In this document: positions 42,601 to 52,000 of the stretch, piece after piece
Numbering within the stretch: position 1 is the first letter of the stretch
Layout of the letters: each line of letters begins with the position of its first letter
Origin: Symbiodinium natans
Taxonomy: Eukaryota > Sar > Dinophyceae > Suessiales > Symbiodiniaceae
DNA length: 64,000 bases
Direction of reading: 5' to 3'
Assembly (NCBI GenBank): GCA_905221605.1
Contig: CAJNDS010001136.1
Location: 586,439-650,438, forward strand
Notes under the pieces: generated by a model
The model's input: only the letters and a program-made list of their open reading frames with translations
The model's database searches: none
Told to the model about the DNA's origin: nothing
Position numbers and translations under genes: made by a program

Positions 42601-44054
42601 GCAAGTCCTTCTTCAGCCTTGCGAAGCTTGGTAGCAGATGTGGGTACCCTTTACTTTTTTTTGTTCTTATGGTTTCCCCTTGAAAGCAACCAACCCCCCA
42701 AAAAAGGGTGCCCTTATGAAAATATGGTTACTGGGCTACCGAGGAAGGAGAACAATCTGGCATCGTTGCAGCGCACCATCATGGCAAACCAGTCCGAGGG
42801 AGAGAGCCTTCCTCGCACCTTGGCCCGACATCAACTGGAATCACCACTTCGAAGCTCGGTCACTAGTGCTACCCCCCTTTTCTTTTTTTGGTTTAGGGTT
42901 TAGGGCTTAGGGCTTAGGGTTCTTGGCTTATGGGTTGCCTTATTAAGGTAGCCCAAAAGCAAGGCTCCCCTGTTGTAATGTGGTAGCTACCGAGGAGGTC
43001 CAGTTGACTTGCTGGTTTCTGCGGTGCATTTGGCCGGAGGAGCAGGCAGAGAAGGGGAGCGGCACATCTTGATTTTGCTTGTGGAGCAGCCATCTGAACC
43101 TAGGGTCGGCCTTTGGGGCATCTTACATTTTCCCTTTTTTTGGGGGTTTAAGAGGATCATATGTAGGAATATATTTTCAGAGGGTCTTAGGGGTCCAGCC
43201 GAGGAACGCGCGCCACTTCAGCAGTCGGTCGCCAGCAGCGACATTTGTCCGAGTGATAGCGTCAGCGTGGGACCTCGGCGCATGACGAGCGAGTTGCCGC
43301 TTGGTGGCCCGGTGGTACCCCTTTTCCCTCTTTTTGGTTCAAGGTTCCCTTATCAAAGCCACCAACCCCCCCAAAAAGGGTGCCCTTATCATGATATGGG
43401 GGGGGGGGGTTCCGAAATAAGGGGCACCTTATTGGAGTCCTTACATTATAAGGGGATCCTAGTATTTGGGGGTCCATATGTGGGATTCCCTGATTTTCGT
43501 AAGCCCCCATATGCTGTCGGGGCGACCAAGGCAGAGGACCAAGCTTCGTGCCTCTTTTTTTTCAAGCAGGCAATCCCAGAGGATGTCCAACGCTTCCTCA
43601 TCGAGTCGCTCTCCCAGGAGTGGTTCCGAATTCAGATGATTCCCATTCACAGAAGTTTCGGAGCTATTATTAGTAAATATTATCAAATATTATTAAATAT
43701 TATTTAATATTATTTAATACTATTTAATAAAATTATTATTTAATATTATTTAGGCCGTTTAAGGCCAAATGAACCACAGAAGGCTTTGGAGACAAAGTCA
43801 TCATGTATGCCGCAGGGTGCAGTTGCCAAGCGAACATCCTGCCGCTACGTTCCAGCAATACCAAATTCCTCAGAAACCGTATGGCAGCTGACAAAGAAAG
43901 GGCAGCTAACCGTTCCACGCCGGAAAATGATGGCGCAAAAAAAGTTGGCGCTGGTGCTTTCTGCGGTCTTGACGTTGCTTCTGTGATTTCTGGTGCGCTT
44001 CTCGCAGTTGGAAGATGCAGTATCCACACATCCTATTCATTTGTGAACGTTGAG
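36609..44054 (+). CDS. Large coiled-coil protein gene with ~22 tiny exons
   Basis: Exons inferred: 36609-36707, 37179-37256, 37594-37687, 37854-38074, 38191-38294, 38412-38502, 38834-38882, 40149-40317, 40435-40524, 40641-41097, 41226-41333, 41393-41479, 41618-41671, 41912-41979, 42133-42190, 42365-42419, 42574-42622, 42744-42850, 42995-43095, 43204-43290, 43531-43654, 43783-~44054. All keep one frame, about 870 codons, 5' and 3' ends open. The first half is coiled coil (MSELEDKIAKLEASIKD; RLDVQEVQFQLQLEELQRE). Next come Gly/Arg-rich and acidic linkers, a Ser-rich segment, a hydrophobic stretch near 42133-42420, and a mixed alpha/beta region with HILILLVEQPSE, perhaps PAS-like (weak). Introns start GT, GC or GA and end AG before G. 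Nearly every intron is an element copy or telomere repeat. Phases were chosen to keep the frame, so single boundaries may be wrong; the overall coding nature is strong. Confidence 0.65.
36721..36963 (-). repeat. CCCTAAA array inside intron 1 of the coiled-coil gene
   Basis: About 33 units with few variants, within the inferred intron 36708-37178. That intron begins GACC and the next exon also begins GACC. Confidence 0.85.
37257..37593 (+). other. Intron of telomere repeat, element, reverse telomere repeat
   Basis: The inferred intron holds TTTAGGG (37264-37352), an inverted-repeat element (37395-37470, ends CGAAGTATGGGCCC and GCGCCCACACTTCG), then CCCTAAA (37475-37580) and CCCCTACAAG. The two telomere-like arrays are in opposite orientation around the element. 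Exons on both sides are in phase 0. Confidence 0.65.
37688..37853 (+). other. Intron with exact GCTAC target repeat
   Basis: It begins GCTAC and the next exon begins GCTAC. It contains TTTAGGG repeats (about 37710-37770) and ends in AGTCAGCCAAG, similar to intron ends at 38411 (GACCAACCCAG) and 43203 (GTCCAGCCGAG), so these probably belong to one element family. Confidence 0.6.
38075..38190 (+). mobile_element. GATCCTTAGCC-family element forming a GC-AG intron
   Basis: 116 nt. AAGGC occurs on both sides (38072-38076, 38188-38192). It shares GATCCTTAGCCTTTTTGGGT and CCTGCTAAGTGCAGCCA with 12507-12596, and lies in the opposite orientation at 40525-40640, where it also forms an in-frame intron. 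Insertion in either orientation therefore gives usable splice sites. Confidence 0.75.
38295..38411 (+). other. Intron with TTTAGGG block and element 3' end
   Basis: It begins GCTGCTGG, contains seven TTTAGGG units and then AACATCTTTCAGAGGGTTTG, and ends CCAACCCAG before GCTGG. An alternative donor at the first GTTTAGGG (38306) also preserves frame. Confidence 0.6.
38503..38833 (-). repeat. Almost pure telomere-repeat intron (CCCCTAAA)
   Basis: 331 nt made of CCCCTAAA, CCCTAAA, CCCCTAAG and CCCCTACA units, with no other sequence of note. It starts GCC directly after exon codon AAG, ends TAAACAG, and the next exon starts GCC. Exons on both sides are phase 0 and in the same frame; unspliced, translation stops at the first TAA. 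Confidence 0.7.
38883..40148 (+). other. Long intron with nested elements and telomere repeat
   Basis: It starts GAAAC; the next exon starts GAAAG. It includes a TTAGTAGCTGAG element (38887-39134) split by TTTAGGG repeat at about 38929-39013, TTTAGGG islands, CCCTAAA at 39505-39598, and an element at 39728-39820 (ends GCCCAAAGGCTCC and GGAGCCTTTGGGT). GGAAAGGGAAGTGGCAAG at 39134 and GGAAAGGGAGGCGGCAAG at 40148 are near repeats, so a short exon at 39135 or a secondary insertion is possible. Confidence 0.55.
40525..40640 (-). mobile_element. GATCCTTAGCC-family element forming a GT-AG intron
   Basis: GTTA starts both the intron and the next exon. The interior reads GGCTGCACTTAGCAGGGTAG, then AACCCAAAAAGGCTAAGGATC, then GTAAAGCAGCACAGAG, the reverse complement of the 38075 copy. 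Removing it joins KIQQLM to LELSESNVLHEQL in frame. Confidence 0.75.
41322..41398 (+). repeat. Telomere-repeat insertion in a coding exon with 18 bp duplication
   Basis: TTGAAGATACAGGAGCAG occurs exactly at 41322-41339 and 41381-41398. Between them are 41 bases of CCCTAAA and CCCCAAA units and nothing else. The 59-base total shifts the frame and brings an immediate TAA. Reading 41334-41392 as an intron (GAGCAG... to ATACAG, then GAGCAG) restores the coiled-coil frame. Confidence 0.85.
42266..42341. repeat. Head-to-head telomere insertion inside an introner-like element
   Basis: CCCAAAAAGGGTGCCCT (42266-42282) is repeated as CCCAAAAAAGGGTGCCCT (42324-42341). The 41 bases between are TTAGGGTTTAGGGTT followed by CTAAACCC units. 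Other family members have a single continuous copy at this place, so the insertion is younger than the element. Confidence 0.85.
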
Positions 44055-44155
44055 TTGGGATGTTCCCCCTTATACCAACAGTCCTTAACAGGGATTATAG
44101 TACCCTCGATCATAACCACTAAAAAGGACTGTTAGCATAAGGGGGAACACCCCAA
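44055..44155. mobile_element. GGGATGTTCCCC-family element copy
   Basis: TTGGGATGTTCCCCCTTATA and TAAGGGGGAACACCCCAA ends; flanks ACGTTGAG and ACGCTCAG may be a decayed 8 bp duplication. It terminates the last clear exon of the coiled-coil gene. Confidence 0.8.
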
Positions 44156-44325
44156 ACGCTCAGCCCTGAAACCCTAAGCCCTGAACCCTGAAACCTAAAC
44201 CCTAAACCCTAAACCTAAACCCTAAAACCAAAACCCTAAACCCTAAACCCGAAACCCTAAACCCTAAACCCTAAACCCCAAACCCTAAACCCTAAACCCT
44301 AAACCCTAAACCCTAAGCTACCGAG

Positions 44326-44410
44326 CAGCTTGCAAACGACAGGGCACAGGCCGGACCACGGACTCGGACCTGGCGAATCCCAGCGCAGCAGGGCCAACGA
44401 AGGCCAAGTG
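44326..44410 (+). CDS. Exon-like segment, possibly next exon of the coiled-coil gene
   Basis: It encodes QLANDRAQAGPRTRTWRIPA, then QQGQRRPS, after CCCTAAGCTACCGAG, and ends at G before GTTTAGGG. Joining from 44051 with a GA start keeps the frame, but the acceptor is AG before C rather than G, so membership is uncertain. Confidence 0.4.
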
Positions 44411-44687
44411 GTTTAGGGCTTGGGGTTTAGGGTTTGGGGTTCAGGGTTCAGGGTTTAGGGTTTAGGGTTTAGGGATAGGGCTTAGGGCTGAGGGTTTAGG
44501 GTTTGGGGTTTGGGGTTTAGGGTTTTACCCTAGACCCTAAACCCTGAAGCAAAAAGGACTTAGGGGCTAGGCGGGCGAAGTCTCTTGGAAACAGGGCTTA
44601 GGGAACCTGTTTCTGCTTTCGGAAACGCGGTGTGCTTAGCCACGGCAGGGACAATTCGAGAAGGGACTTGGGGGGGGGGGGGGGGGG

Positions 44688-44790
44688 GGTTTAGGGTTTA
44701 GGGTTCAGGGTTTAGGGTTTAGGGTTTAGGGTTTAGGGTTTGGGGTTTAGGGTTTAGGGTTTATAGGGTTTAGCTTAGGGTTTAGGGTTA
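44688..44790 (+). repeat. TTTAGGG array after poly-G run
   Basis: A G run (44669-44689) passes straight into TTTAGGG units with some TTCAGGG and TTTATAGGG variants. Confidence 0.85.
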
Positions 44791-45896
44791 GTCTTGAAGG
44801 TGCAACACTACACACAGGGACCATGATCTTGCCAGAAATCAGAGATTCGGGCGTCCCTCTCGTTGCAGGGAGCCGACCAAGATGCGGAAGAGCCCAGGAC
44901 AGCGGAGTCCGCTGAGAAGGTTGGGAGGGGAGCAGCAGGGGCGAACTGGCACCCTAAACCCTAAAGGGGGCTGGACCCTGCTAGCGGCTGCTCTACATGA
45001 GGCACGATGTGTGAATGCTCTAACAAGTCTGCTTGGTCAGGGCCTGAGCCTTCTAATCTCTAAACCCCGCATCGTTTCGAGTTGAGGGCGTAGCTTCAGT
45101 CGTCACTTTCCTAAACCCTAAACCCTGGCTTGTTTCTCGCATAGATTGCGCGCTGCCCTCAGATCACACAGCGTGAACCCGAAACCCTAAACCCTAAACC
45201 CTTCACCCTCCCAATCCTAGCATATCCCTTCATCCTGCTGCGCGCGCACTGAGCCCGGCACGGCCCGTTAGCCCCTACGGATGTGGAACTAAGCCCTAAA
45301 CCGTAAACCCTAAAGTGCTCCCCTTATACTAGCCTTATACGTGTAGCGCTTTATCTGGGCGGGTCTTCAGATCCCCACCTAAGACTGGCTAGTTCTTAAT
45401 TAGTGCGGCCTATACCTTGTAGTTATCTGCCTATCGAAACAGTCCTGACTCGGACCCCTAAGGATAAACCACCAAGAGTTTTCCCTCAAATATACTCCGA
45501 ATATGGCCCTTATCCTACCTAAATCCCCTAAACCCCAAGCCCTAAACCATATTTTCTTTACATATGTATTCTTCCTTATAAGGGCAAACATAGGGATTAT
45601 CATTTTTTTGAATGGTAGACAACATGTATAGGGTTTTTTGAGGGAGGTAGGTTCAAGGGCGTAGGTACCTAGCGAGCCTTAGGGAAGCTAAGGGTGCCTG
45701 AGGGAGTAGTGGGGAGTAGTGGGGAACCGAGGGAACCTTGGGTTACATACCCCCTTTGAACCAATTTAGGGTTCAGGGTTTAGGGTTTAGGCCCCTAAAC
45801 CCTAAGCCCTAAACCCTAAGCACTAAACCCTAAGCCCTAAACCCTAAACCCTAGACCCTAAACCCTAAACCCCAAGTCGCCAAAGCCGCTAAAGCC

Positions 45897-45994
45897 GCTA
45901 CCCCTCGACGCCTTGTCTTCACTTCAGCAGCCGCGCAGCTCAGCCCTCAAGGGGCCTGCAAGAGCGCTTACATGGTTCAGGCCCCGGGGCGCGC
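45897..45994 (+). CDS. Exon-like segment, unknown
   Basis: It encodes ATPRRLVFTSAAAQLSPQGA, then CKSAYMVQAPGR, ending before GTTTTGGG. CCCTAAA and CCAAAGCCGCT repeats precede it. Confidence 0.4.
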
Positions 45995-46439
45995 GTTTTG
46001 GGTTCAGGGTTTGGGGTTTAGGGTTTAGGGTTTAGGACTTAGGGTTTTGGGTTTTGGGCTTCGAGTTTTGGGTTTAGGGTTTATGATCTCGGAGGCTGGC
46101 TGTAGCAAATTCGGGAACTAAGGCCCCGATATAATCACTGCGGGACTTCTACCAGGGGACATAGATGACCTAAAGCCCTTAGTGATTCCTGCTCCTTGCG
46201 AAGGAGCTCTACATGGGGATTGGGTACACTGTACTACTATAATCCCTATTATGGCATATGAAATCTGCACCTTCTCAGATCTTCTTAGGGTTCATATGGC
46301 CCTCTAAGGATAAGGAGTTTAATTTAATTTCGGGATTCGGGTTTACATATGGTCAACTGCTGAATATGTGGCGCATATTTGGCCGCTAGTTTTGGTGTAT
46401 ATTGTGGCTCCAAAGCTCGAGTCTCGAGCTCATTCAGAA

Positions 46440-47000
46440 ATCATTTTTATAGGAATACAGGTTTTGGTGTTTTTCAGCCTTGAGTTTTTTGGGCTTGCAC
46501 GGTTGCTTCGGGGCTTGTAGAAACTATTTTTCAGAATACATGCTTGAGATTTTCGGCTTGCATGGTTGCTTTGGGGCTTGCAGGAACAATTTTTTTCGAA
46601 TGCATGTTTTGGGGGTGTTTGAAGCCTTGAGGTTTTGGTCTACTTCCTGGGTGACAGAGAGAGGTTTGGTTGTGGGATTTCACTGCTGATTGTGGGGCTT
46701 CCAGAAACTACGTCCGTAGAATCCATGTCTTTGAAGTTTTTGGACTTGCACTGCTGCTTTGGGGCTTGCAGCAAGCAAACGGAAACGTGTGTTGGAGCTT
46801 TCAAGACTCGAGGCTTGGGTCTTGCGCAGCTGCTTTGCGGGCTTTTAGAAACTACATCTACGGAATACTTTTTGGGGAGCTTTTAAGGCTTGAGGTTTTG
46901 GGCTTGCACTGCTGTATGGTTTTAGGGAACATGTTTTCCGGTTTTGGGCTGGCACAGCGTGAAGACGTTAGGGTAAGAGGACCGGGGAACAGGTTTTCAG
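46440..47000 (+). repeat. Degenerate tandem repeat, ~70-90 bp unit
   Basis: About six units share GGCTTGCACGGTTGCTTTGG, then GGCTTGCAGAAACTA, then AATACATGTTTTGG. Copies are clear near 46485, 46550, 46690, 46740, 46830 and 46900 but diverged. The overlapping frames read CFGACRN-like repeats because of the DNA repeat; I do not call a gene. Confidence 0.7.
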
Positions 47001-47094
47001 GTTTTGGCTTACTCGCTGCAGGTGGAAACAAACAGCATGAATGTTCTTATCCCCCCCACCCCCTCAATAAATAATAATTGAACCCTAGGACCCT

Positions 47095-47173
47095 ACCCAA
47101 AGGCTCCTATGTAGTACCTTTTTGGGGAAGTATACTAGAATCCCCTATAATAACTAACTAGGAGCCTTTGGGT
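47095..47173. mobile_element. CCCAAAGGCTCC-family element copy
   Basis: Ends ACCCAAAGGCTCCTATGTAG and AGGAGCCTTTGGGT; shares GGGGAAGTATACTAGAATCC with 39728-39820. Inverted-repeat ends, no coding capacity. Confidence 0.8.
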
Positions 47174-47192
47174 AAACCCTAAACTCGACCAG

Positions 47193-47531
47193 CTTCCGGG
47201 CCGTGTTGCAAAGCGCAAGCCAAGCCAAGCCCCTCACGACATGAAGCACCAAGAGAGCCCTGGAACCGGCGACGAAGGTGAGAAGCAGAACCTGGAAATG
47301 GGTTAGGGTTTAGGGTTTAGGGTTTAGGGTCTAGGGTCTAGGGTTTGGGGTTTAGGGTTTAGGGTGTAGGGTGTAGGGTTTAGGGTTTAGGGTTTAGGGT
47401 TTAGGAAAAGCACACAAAGTCGAAGCGCGAAACACCACGAACAAGTGGCCGATGCCATAAGAATGGAAAGAGAAGGCCAAGGTGAAGCTGCGAGATGCGC
47501 AAACAATCAGGGAATCGGGCACATAGAGCAG
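47193..47531 (+). CDS. Two exons of a basic/charged protein
   Basis: Exon 47193-47287 encodes LPGRVAKRKPSQAPHDMKHQ, then ESPGTGDEGEK. It joins in phase 2 to 47405-~47531, which encodes KSTQSRSAKHHEQVADAIRM, then EREGQGEAAR. The intron 47288-47404 begins GAA, is mostly TTTAGGG, and ends with the TTTAG of the last repeat before GAA, so the telomere repeat itself supplies the AG. Product not recognised; helical, polar. Confidence 0.5.
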
Positions 47532-48039
47532 ACCCATGAGGAAGTTTTGGGGTTTGCAGGGTTTAGGGCAGACTTTAAAAAACGAAGTCCGATGTCGCGT
47601 GCTAGACCCGCCGGTTAGGGTTTAGGGTTTAGACCAGGGCAGGCCCTTATGCCGTTTTTTTTAGGGTTTAGGTTCCCTAAAAACCCCTTTTAAAGAAACA
47701 AGTGCACCCTATTTTTTCTTCCTAGGTCATAGTAAGGGAGACCTGGGTGAGTGAAATGCAGGTGCTACTGCCTGCGCTTGACGCTCACAGTCTTTCTTGG
47801 AGAGCATTTGCCACTACACTTACGAAATGAACTTTGTAAAACCCCATAAACTCTACGAACCCTCTAAACCCTATATACCCTACAAACCCTCTAAACCCTC
47901 TAAACCCTAAACCCTCTAAACCCTATACCCTACAAACCCTATAGGGTACTACACCCTCTAAACCCTAAACCCCACAAACCCTAAACCCTCTAAACCCTTT
48001 AAACCCCAAACCCTCTAAACCCTACACCCTCTAAACCCT

Positions 48040-48155
48040 TGAACATCAACATGGGAGGCCATGGCCGGCGAGGCCATGCGCGAGACCACGAGACTCGAGG
48101 ATCCGCCAGCGGGGGGGTCATAGAGCAGTTGCTTGAAGCCTGAAGAGCGGTTTAG
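48040..48155 (+). CDS. Exon-like segment ending in a stop
   Basis: Two frames are open: one encodes MAGEAMRETTRLEDPPAGG and stops at TAG; the other, from 48043, encodes NMGGHGRRGHARDHETRGS, then GGVIEQLLEA and TGA. GC-rich against a flanking run of CCCTCTAAA units. I cannot choose the frame. Confidence 0.3.
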
Positions 48156-48614
48156 GGTTTAGGGCTTGGGGTTTGGGGTTTAGGGTTCAGGGTCTAGGGC
48201 ATGAAGCACGAATGCGTGGTGGTCAGGGTGCCACTGCAGATCCTCTTTTCTGATGGCTGTGATGCCACGAGAGCATTGCAGCTGTTCAGGCCTGGCAATC
48301 ACTGAGCGCCTCTGAGAGACGGAGGGGGTTTAGGGTTTGGGGCTTAGGGTTTTGGAAAGTCTGCTATAATTCTGACTTTGGGGCTTGATTTTGGTGGTCA
48401 CTTGAGGTGACAGCTCTTTCAAGAAGGCTCCCTGTGACGCCCGGTTAGAAGCGAAAGACCCTAAACCCTAGCCCTAAACCCTAAACCCTAGTCCCTAAAC
48501 CCTAAATCCCTCAATCCGGCACCTGAGCGCACACTTAGCACCACGCGTCTTCGTCGGAATCCCCCGCGGGATGGTCCGCCCAGCCGGCATTTACGAACGG
48601 TCGACTTCAGAATC

Positions 48615-48816
48615 CTTGGTAGCCCAGCGGTACCCTTTTTTTTTTTGGTTATGGGTTCCCTTATTTCTATAAAACCCAAGAGGATATTAAGAATATTATT
48701 TTTATTGAGGTCCTAAGGGGGCATTGTTTTGGTTATGGGTTCCCTTATAAAGTAACCAACCCCAAAAAAGGGTTTAGGGTGCCCTAATTACAATATGGTT
48801 ACTGGGCTACGAAGGA
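48615..48816 (+). mobile_element. CCTTGGTAGCCCAG-family element
   Basis: The left end CCTTGGTAGCCCAGCGGTAC and right end GGTTACTGGGCTACGAAGG are inverted repeats. GTCGACTTCAGAA (before) and GTCGGCTTCAGAA (after) suggest a 13 bp duplication. The copy is longer because part of its own left half is repeated (GGTTATGGGTTCCCTTAT at 48646 and 48731), and a single TTTAGGG is inserted at about 48773-48779. Confidence 0.75.
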
Positions 48817-48941
48817 ATTGTCGGCTTCAGAAGCTCGGTGAGACGCCAAAGAATGTTTGACACACACAGACAAAAACACATAGGGTTTAGAGTTTTTGGT
48901 TTAGGGTATCTACGTGTGTCTACACATATGTATATACATAT

Positions 48942-49030
48942 TTGTATATGCATGTCTATCTATCTAGCCAGCAATCTATCTATCTAGCTATCTATCTATC
49001 TACACACTATGCATATACATACACATGTAT
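48942..49030. repeat. ATCT / TA-rich microsatellite
   Basis: Runs of ATCTATCTATCT with TATATG and ACATAC variants. Confidence 0.85.
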
Positions 49031-52000
49031 ATCTTTCCTTCTTTCAGGGTTGCTTCTTTCCGGACATGAGGCTTTCGGAGGCTTTGGAGTTCAAGGACAC
49101 AGGGTTCAGTGTTTGGGGCTTAGGGTTTCGGCCCCTCAACCCCTTCAACCCGGTTTTCGCAAGGAGGAGCTTTAACCCCAAGCCCTAAACCCTAAACCCT
49201 AAACCCAAAAGGAGCAGCGGCTCCCGCGCAGCTCTCCATGAACCGGGCAAGTTCCCGCAACACGGTGGCAGATGTCATCGGCAAGAGGCGGGGGAGCCTC
49301 TTGAGCTGAAATAGGTTGCATTTTACCCCTAATCCTTAGGCCTTTTATGGGTTTGGGGTTTATGTCTTAGGGTTACCCTGAATATCAGGTTCTGTATTCA
49401 TGGTCCGAAGATGGGAGGACAGTTGAGACAACTGACCATAGAGGGCGTTCATGCCGGCTTTTCGCTTGGGGTTGGAAGTTTGTGGGTGCATAAAAGGAGG
49501 AACCGTCATAAGGGGAGCGCCGCTCTGAGCGATGGCCCTGTGCTGGGCATGCCTCTTGCATGGATCGCACGCGCGGCCGCGGCCCTCAGATCACCTAAGC
49601 CCTATAAACCCGTTTAAGCCCTACACTGCCCCATTCCCGGATATCAGTCCCTGGCGTGGGCCCTTACAGCTCATATGGGGAATTAATGAGGGGTTACGGA
49701 CGGTTAGGGCTTTAGCGCGTGGTGGTTTAGGGTAGAGGGTTTAGGAGGGAGAGAGAGTGAGAGAGAAAGAGAGAGTGAGAGAGAGAGAGACAGAGTGGGG
49801 TTTGGGGTTTAGGGTTTAGGGTTTAGGCCTTCCCAAACGTTTGTGAACCCATATCATTAGGGTTTAGTGCTAGGACTCAGACTCGGCCTCATTCCATTTT
49901 TTCAAGGGTTTGGGTTCCCTTATAGCCCCTTGAAACCAAGAAGGGTAGCCTTTTTCAGTCTGGGCTGCTCTTGGGTCTAGCATGTCAGTCTTCCCAACCT
50001 TAAGAATCCACATGGGGGGCTTACGATTTTAGGGGTGCCCTTATTGGGGTGGTTATTAAAGGGGGGATTGGGGGGTCTATAACCCTGAACCCTAAACCCT
50101 AAACCCTTTCTCCCCATATCAGACGCAAGCCCTAGACCAAGAACGATTCGTTAAACCTTGAACCCTAAAACCTAAGCCCTGAAGCCTACACTTGGGATGT
50201 TCCCCCTTCTACTAGCAGTCCTTAATAGGGATTGTGGTACCCCTATTACAATCCCTATTAAGGACTGTTCGTATAAGGGTGAACATCCCAAGCTTAAACC
50301 CCAAACCCCAAACCCCAAACCCTAAACGCCAAACCCCAAACCCCAAACCCCAAACCCCAAACCCCAAACCCTAAACCCTAAACCCTAAACCCTGAGCAAA
50401 ACAAAGCTAAACCCAAGAGCTTCACGTCGCCAGACTGTCCGAGAAGCCGCCGCAGGATGATGATGAGGTGCGATGGGAATGGGCAGGCTCTTCCCGGAGT
50501 TGGGGGGTTTAGGGTTTAGTAGGGGTTTCGGGAGGTTCGTGTATAGAGGCCTGGTTGCACAAGGGTTGTGCGTTTGGGACAGTGTTTCGGAGTCGGCCCT
50601 GCAGCCATAAACCTGTTCTCATGTCTGCTGGCTCTACCTGCGACCTGAACAGAATCCGCAGAGCAATGCCTTAAACGCAAACCCTAATTGCCCAACAAAA
50701 ACCTACTCAAACCCTAAACCACAAATCCTAGCGCCGACTCCACAAATCCTGCCTGCGCGAGTGCGAGAGTCGCAATCCCTAAGCCCTAAACCCCTAAACC
50801 CTAAACCCTAAACCCTAAACCCTAAACCCCAGAAAAAAAACCCTGAGCCGCAAAAGAGAGGACGCAGACGGGGCAGACGAGAGCAGCGACCTGGCCCATC
50901 AAGGGCTGAAATGGGCCTTTGCGTTTGGGGTCTGTGAAAATTGTATACGGTTTCTGTCCGATGTTTTGTCGTGTGTTTATTATGATGATGATGATGATGA
51001 TGATGATTATTGTTATTGTAATTATTATTATTATTAGTGTTATTGTTATTATTATTATTATTGTTATTATTCTTTTTTGGGTGGGGGGGTTGCGGGGGGG
51101 TTAGGTTTTGATCCTGTCGCCTTAGGTAGAAGTTGCATTCGGAAAAGTTGGCTTTGGAGGGCTTCGGGGGCTTGCAGACCTGTTATAGGGTTTAGGGTTT
51201 AGGGTTTAGGGTTTAGGGTTTAGGGTTTAGGGTTTAGGGTTATTGCAGCCCATCGAAAATTGCACATTTTGAGTGTTTCACGTACAATTTCTACTTGCCC
51301 TGGCCTTGAGGGTGTCGGCATTGGGGTTTAGGGTTTAGGGCTTGATTTAGGGTTTAGGGCTACTAGTCTTATGTCAGGCACTCGAGAGAGTCCTGGGCAA
51401 AGAAGGCTTTCAGGTTTAGAGTGGGAGTCAAAGGTTGCAGGGTTTTGTTGGGCTTGCTGGGTTCAGGAGCAAAGACTAGGTCTTAGGGTCAGTTTAGGGT
51501 TTAGAGTTTCAGGGGGTTTAGGGTTGACACCCTAGTCTCCGCCAGCCCTTGGGCAAAACACAACGCGCGACGAAGAGCGGGCGGAAGCTTACAGCATTGT
51601 CGCCACCCCCCGAAACGAAGGCCCCGAAGCCCTAAACCCGCAGGACCCTGAATCCTGAAACGCCTTTTTTTGATTCACACGCCTTAGTAGGGATGCCAGT
51701 GGTAGATGAATCCAAATTTACCCAACGTTGCCGTCACCAAAAAACGCTGAAAGGTTGTCGTCACCAAAACTCCTGAAACTTAAGCCCTTGCCTCGGTAGG
51801 TTGAGGGTTGAGGGTTTTTGGTGACAACAACCTTGGGGGGCCAAATGAACCCAAAAATTGGGACCATCTACCCTGTACTGCTACCATCCCTTTTTGAACC
51901 ATAAGCCCTAAACCCTAACCTAAACCCCAAACCCCAACCCCAAACCCTAAACCCTAAACCCTAAACCCTAAACCCTTTCGTTTGGTCCGCAAGGAAACTC

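Larger units (their letters stand above)
41098..43530 (+). mobile_element. Cluster of CCTTGGTAGCCCAGT-family introner-like elements
   Basis: Copies form inferred introns at 41098-41225, 41672-41911, 42191-42364, 42420-42573, 42623-42743, 42851-42994 and 43291-43530. Shared features: left end CTTGGTAGCCCAGTGGTACC, T-rich run, GGTTCCCTTATAAAG, CCAACCCCCAAAAAGGGTGC, then GGTTACTGGGCTACCAAG at the right end directly before an exon. Ends are inverted repeats. The copy at 42420 is flanked by GCATCCTGATGG / GAATTCTGATGG. The copy at 43291 contains a nested CATATGGGGG-type element (43394-43516), and 41672-41911 an expanded TATTATAT tract. Confidence 0.75.

Noticed and set aside
43009-43707. Continuous 232-codon frame
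   Set aside because: It reads through two introner-like elements that happen to stay open; I used only the parts that join in frame after removing them.
46480-47074. Overlapping frames with repeated CFGACRN motif
   Set aside because: The DNA repeat is degenerate and frames shift between copies; no consistent protein repeat.
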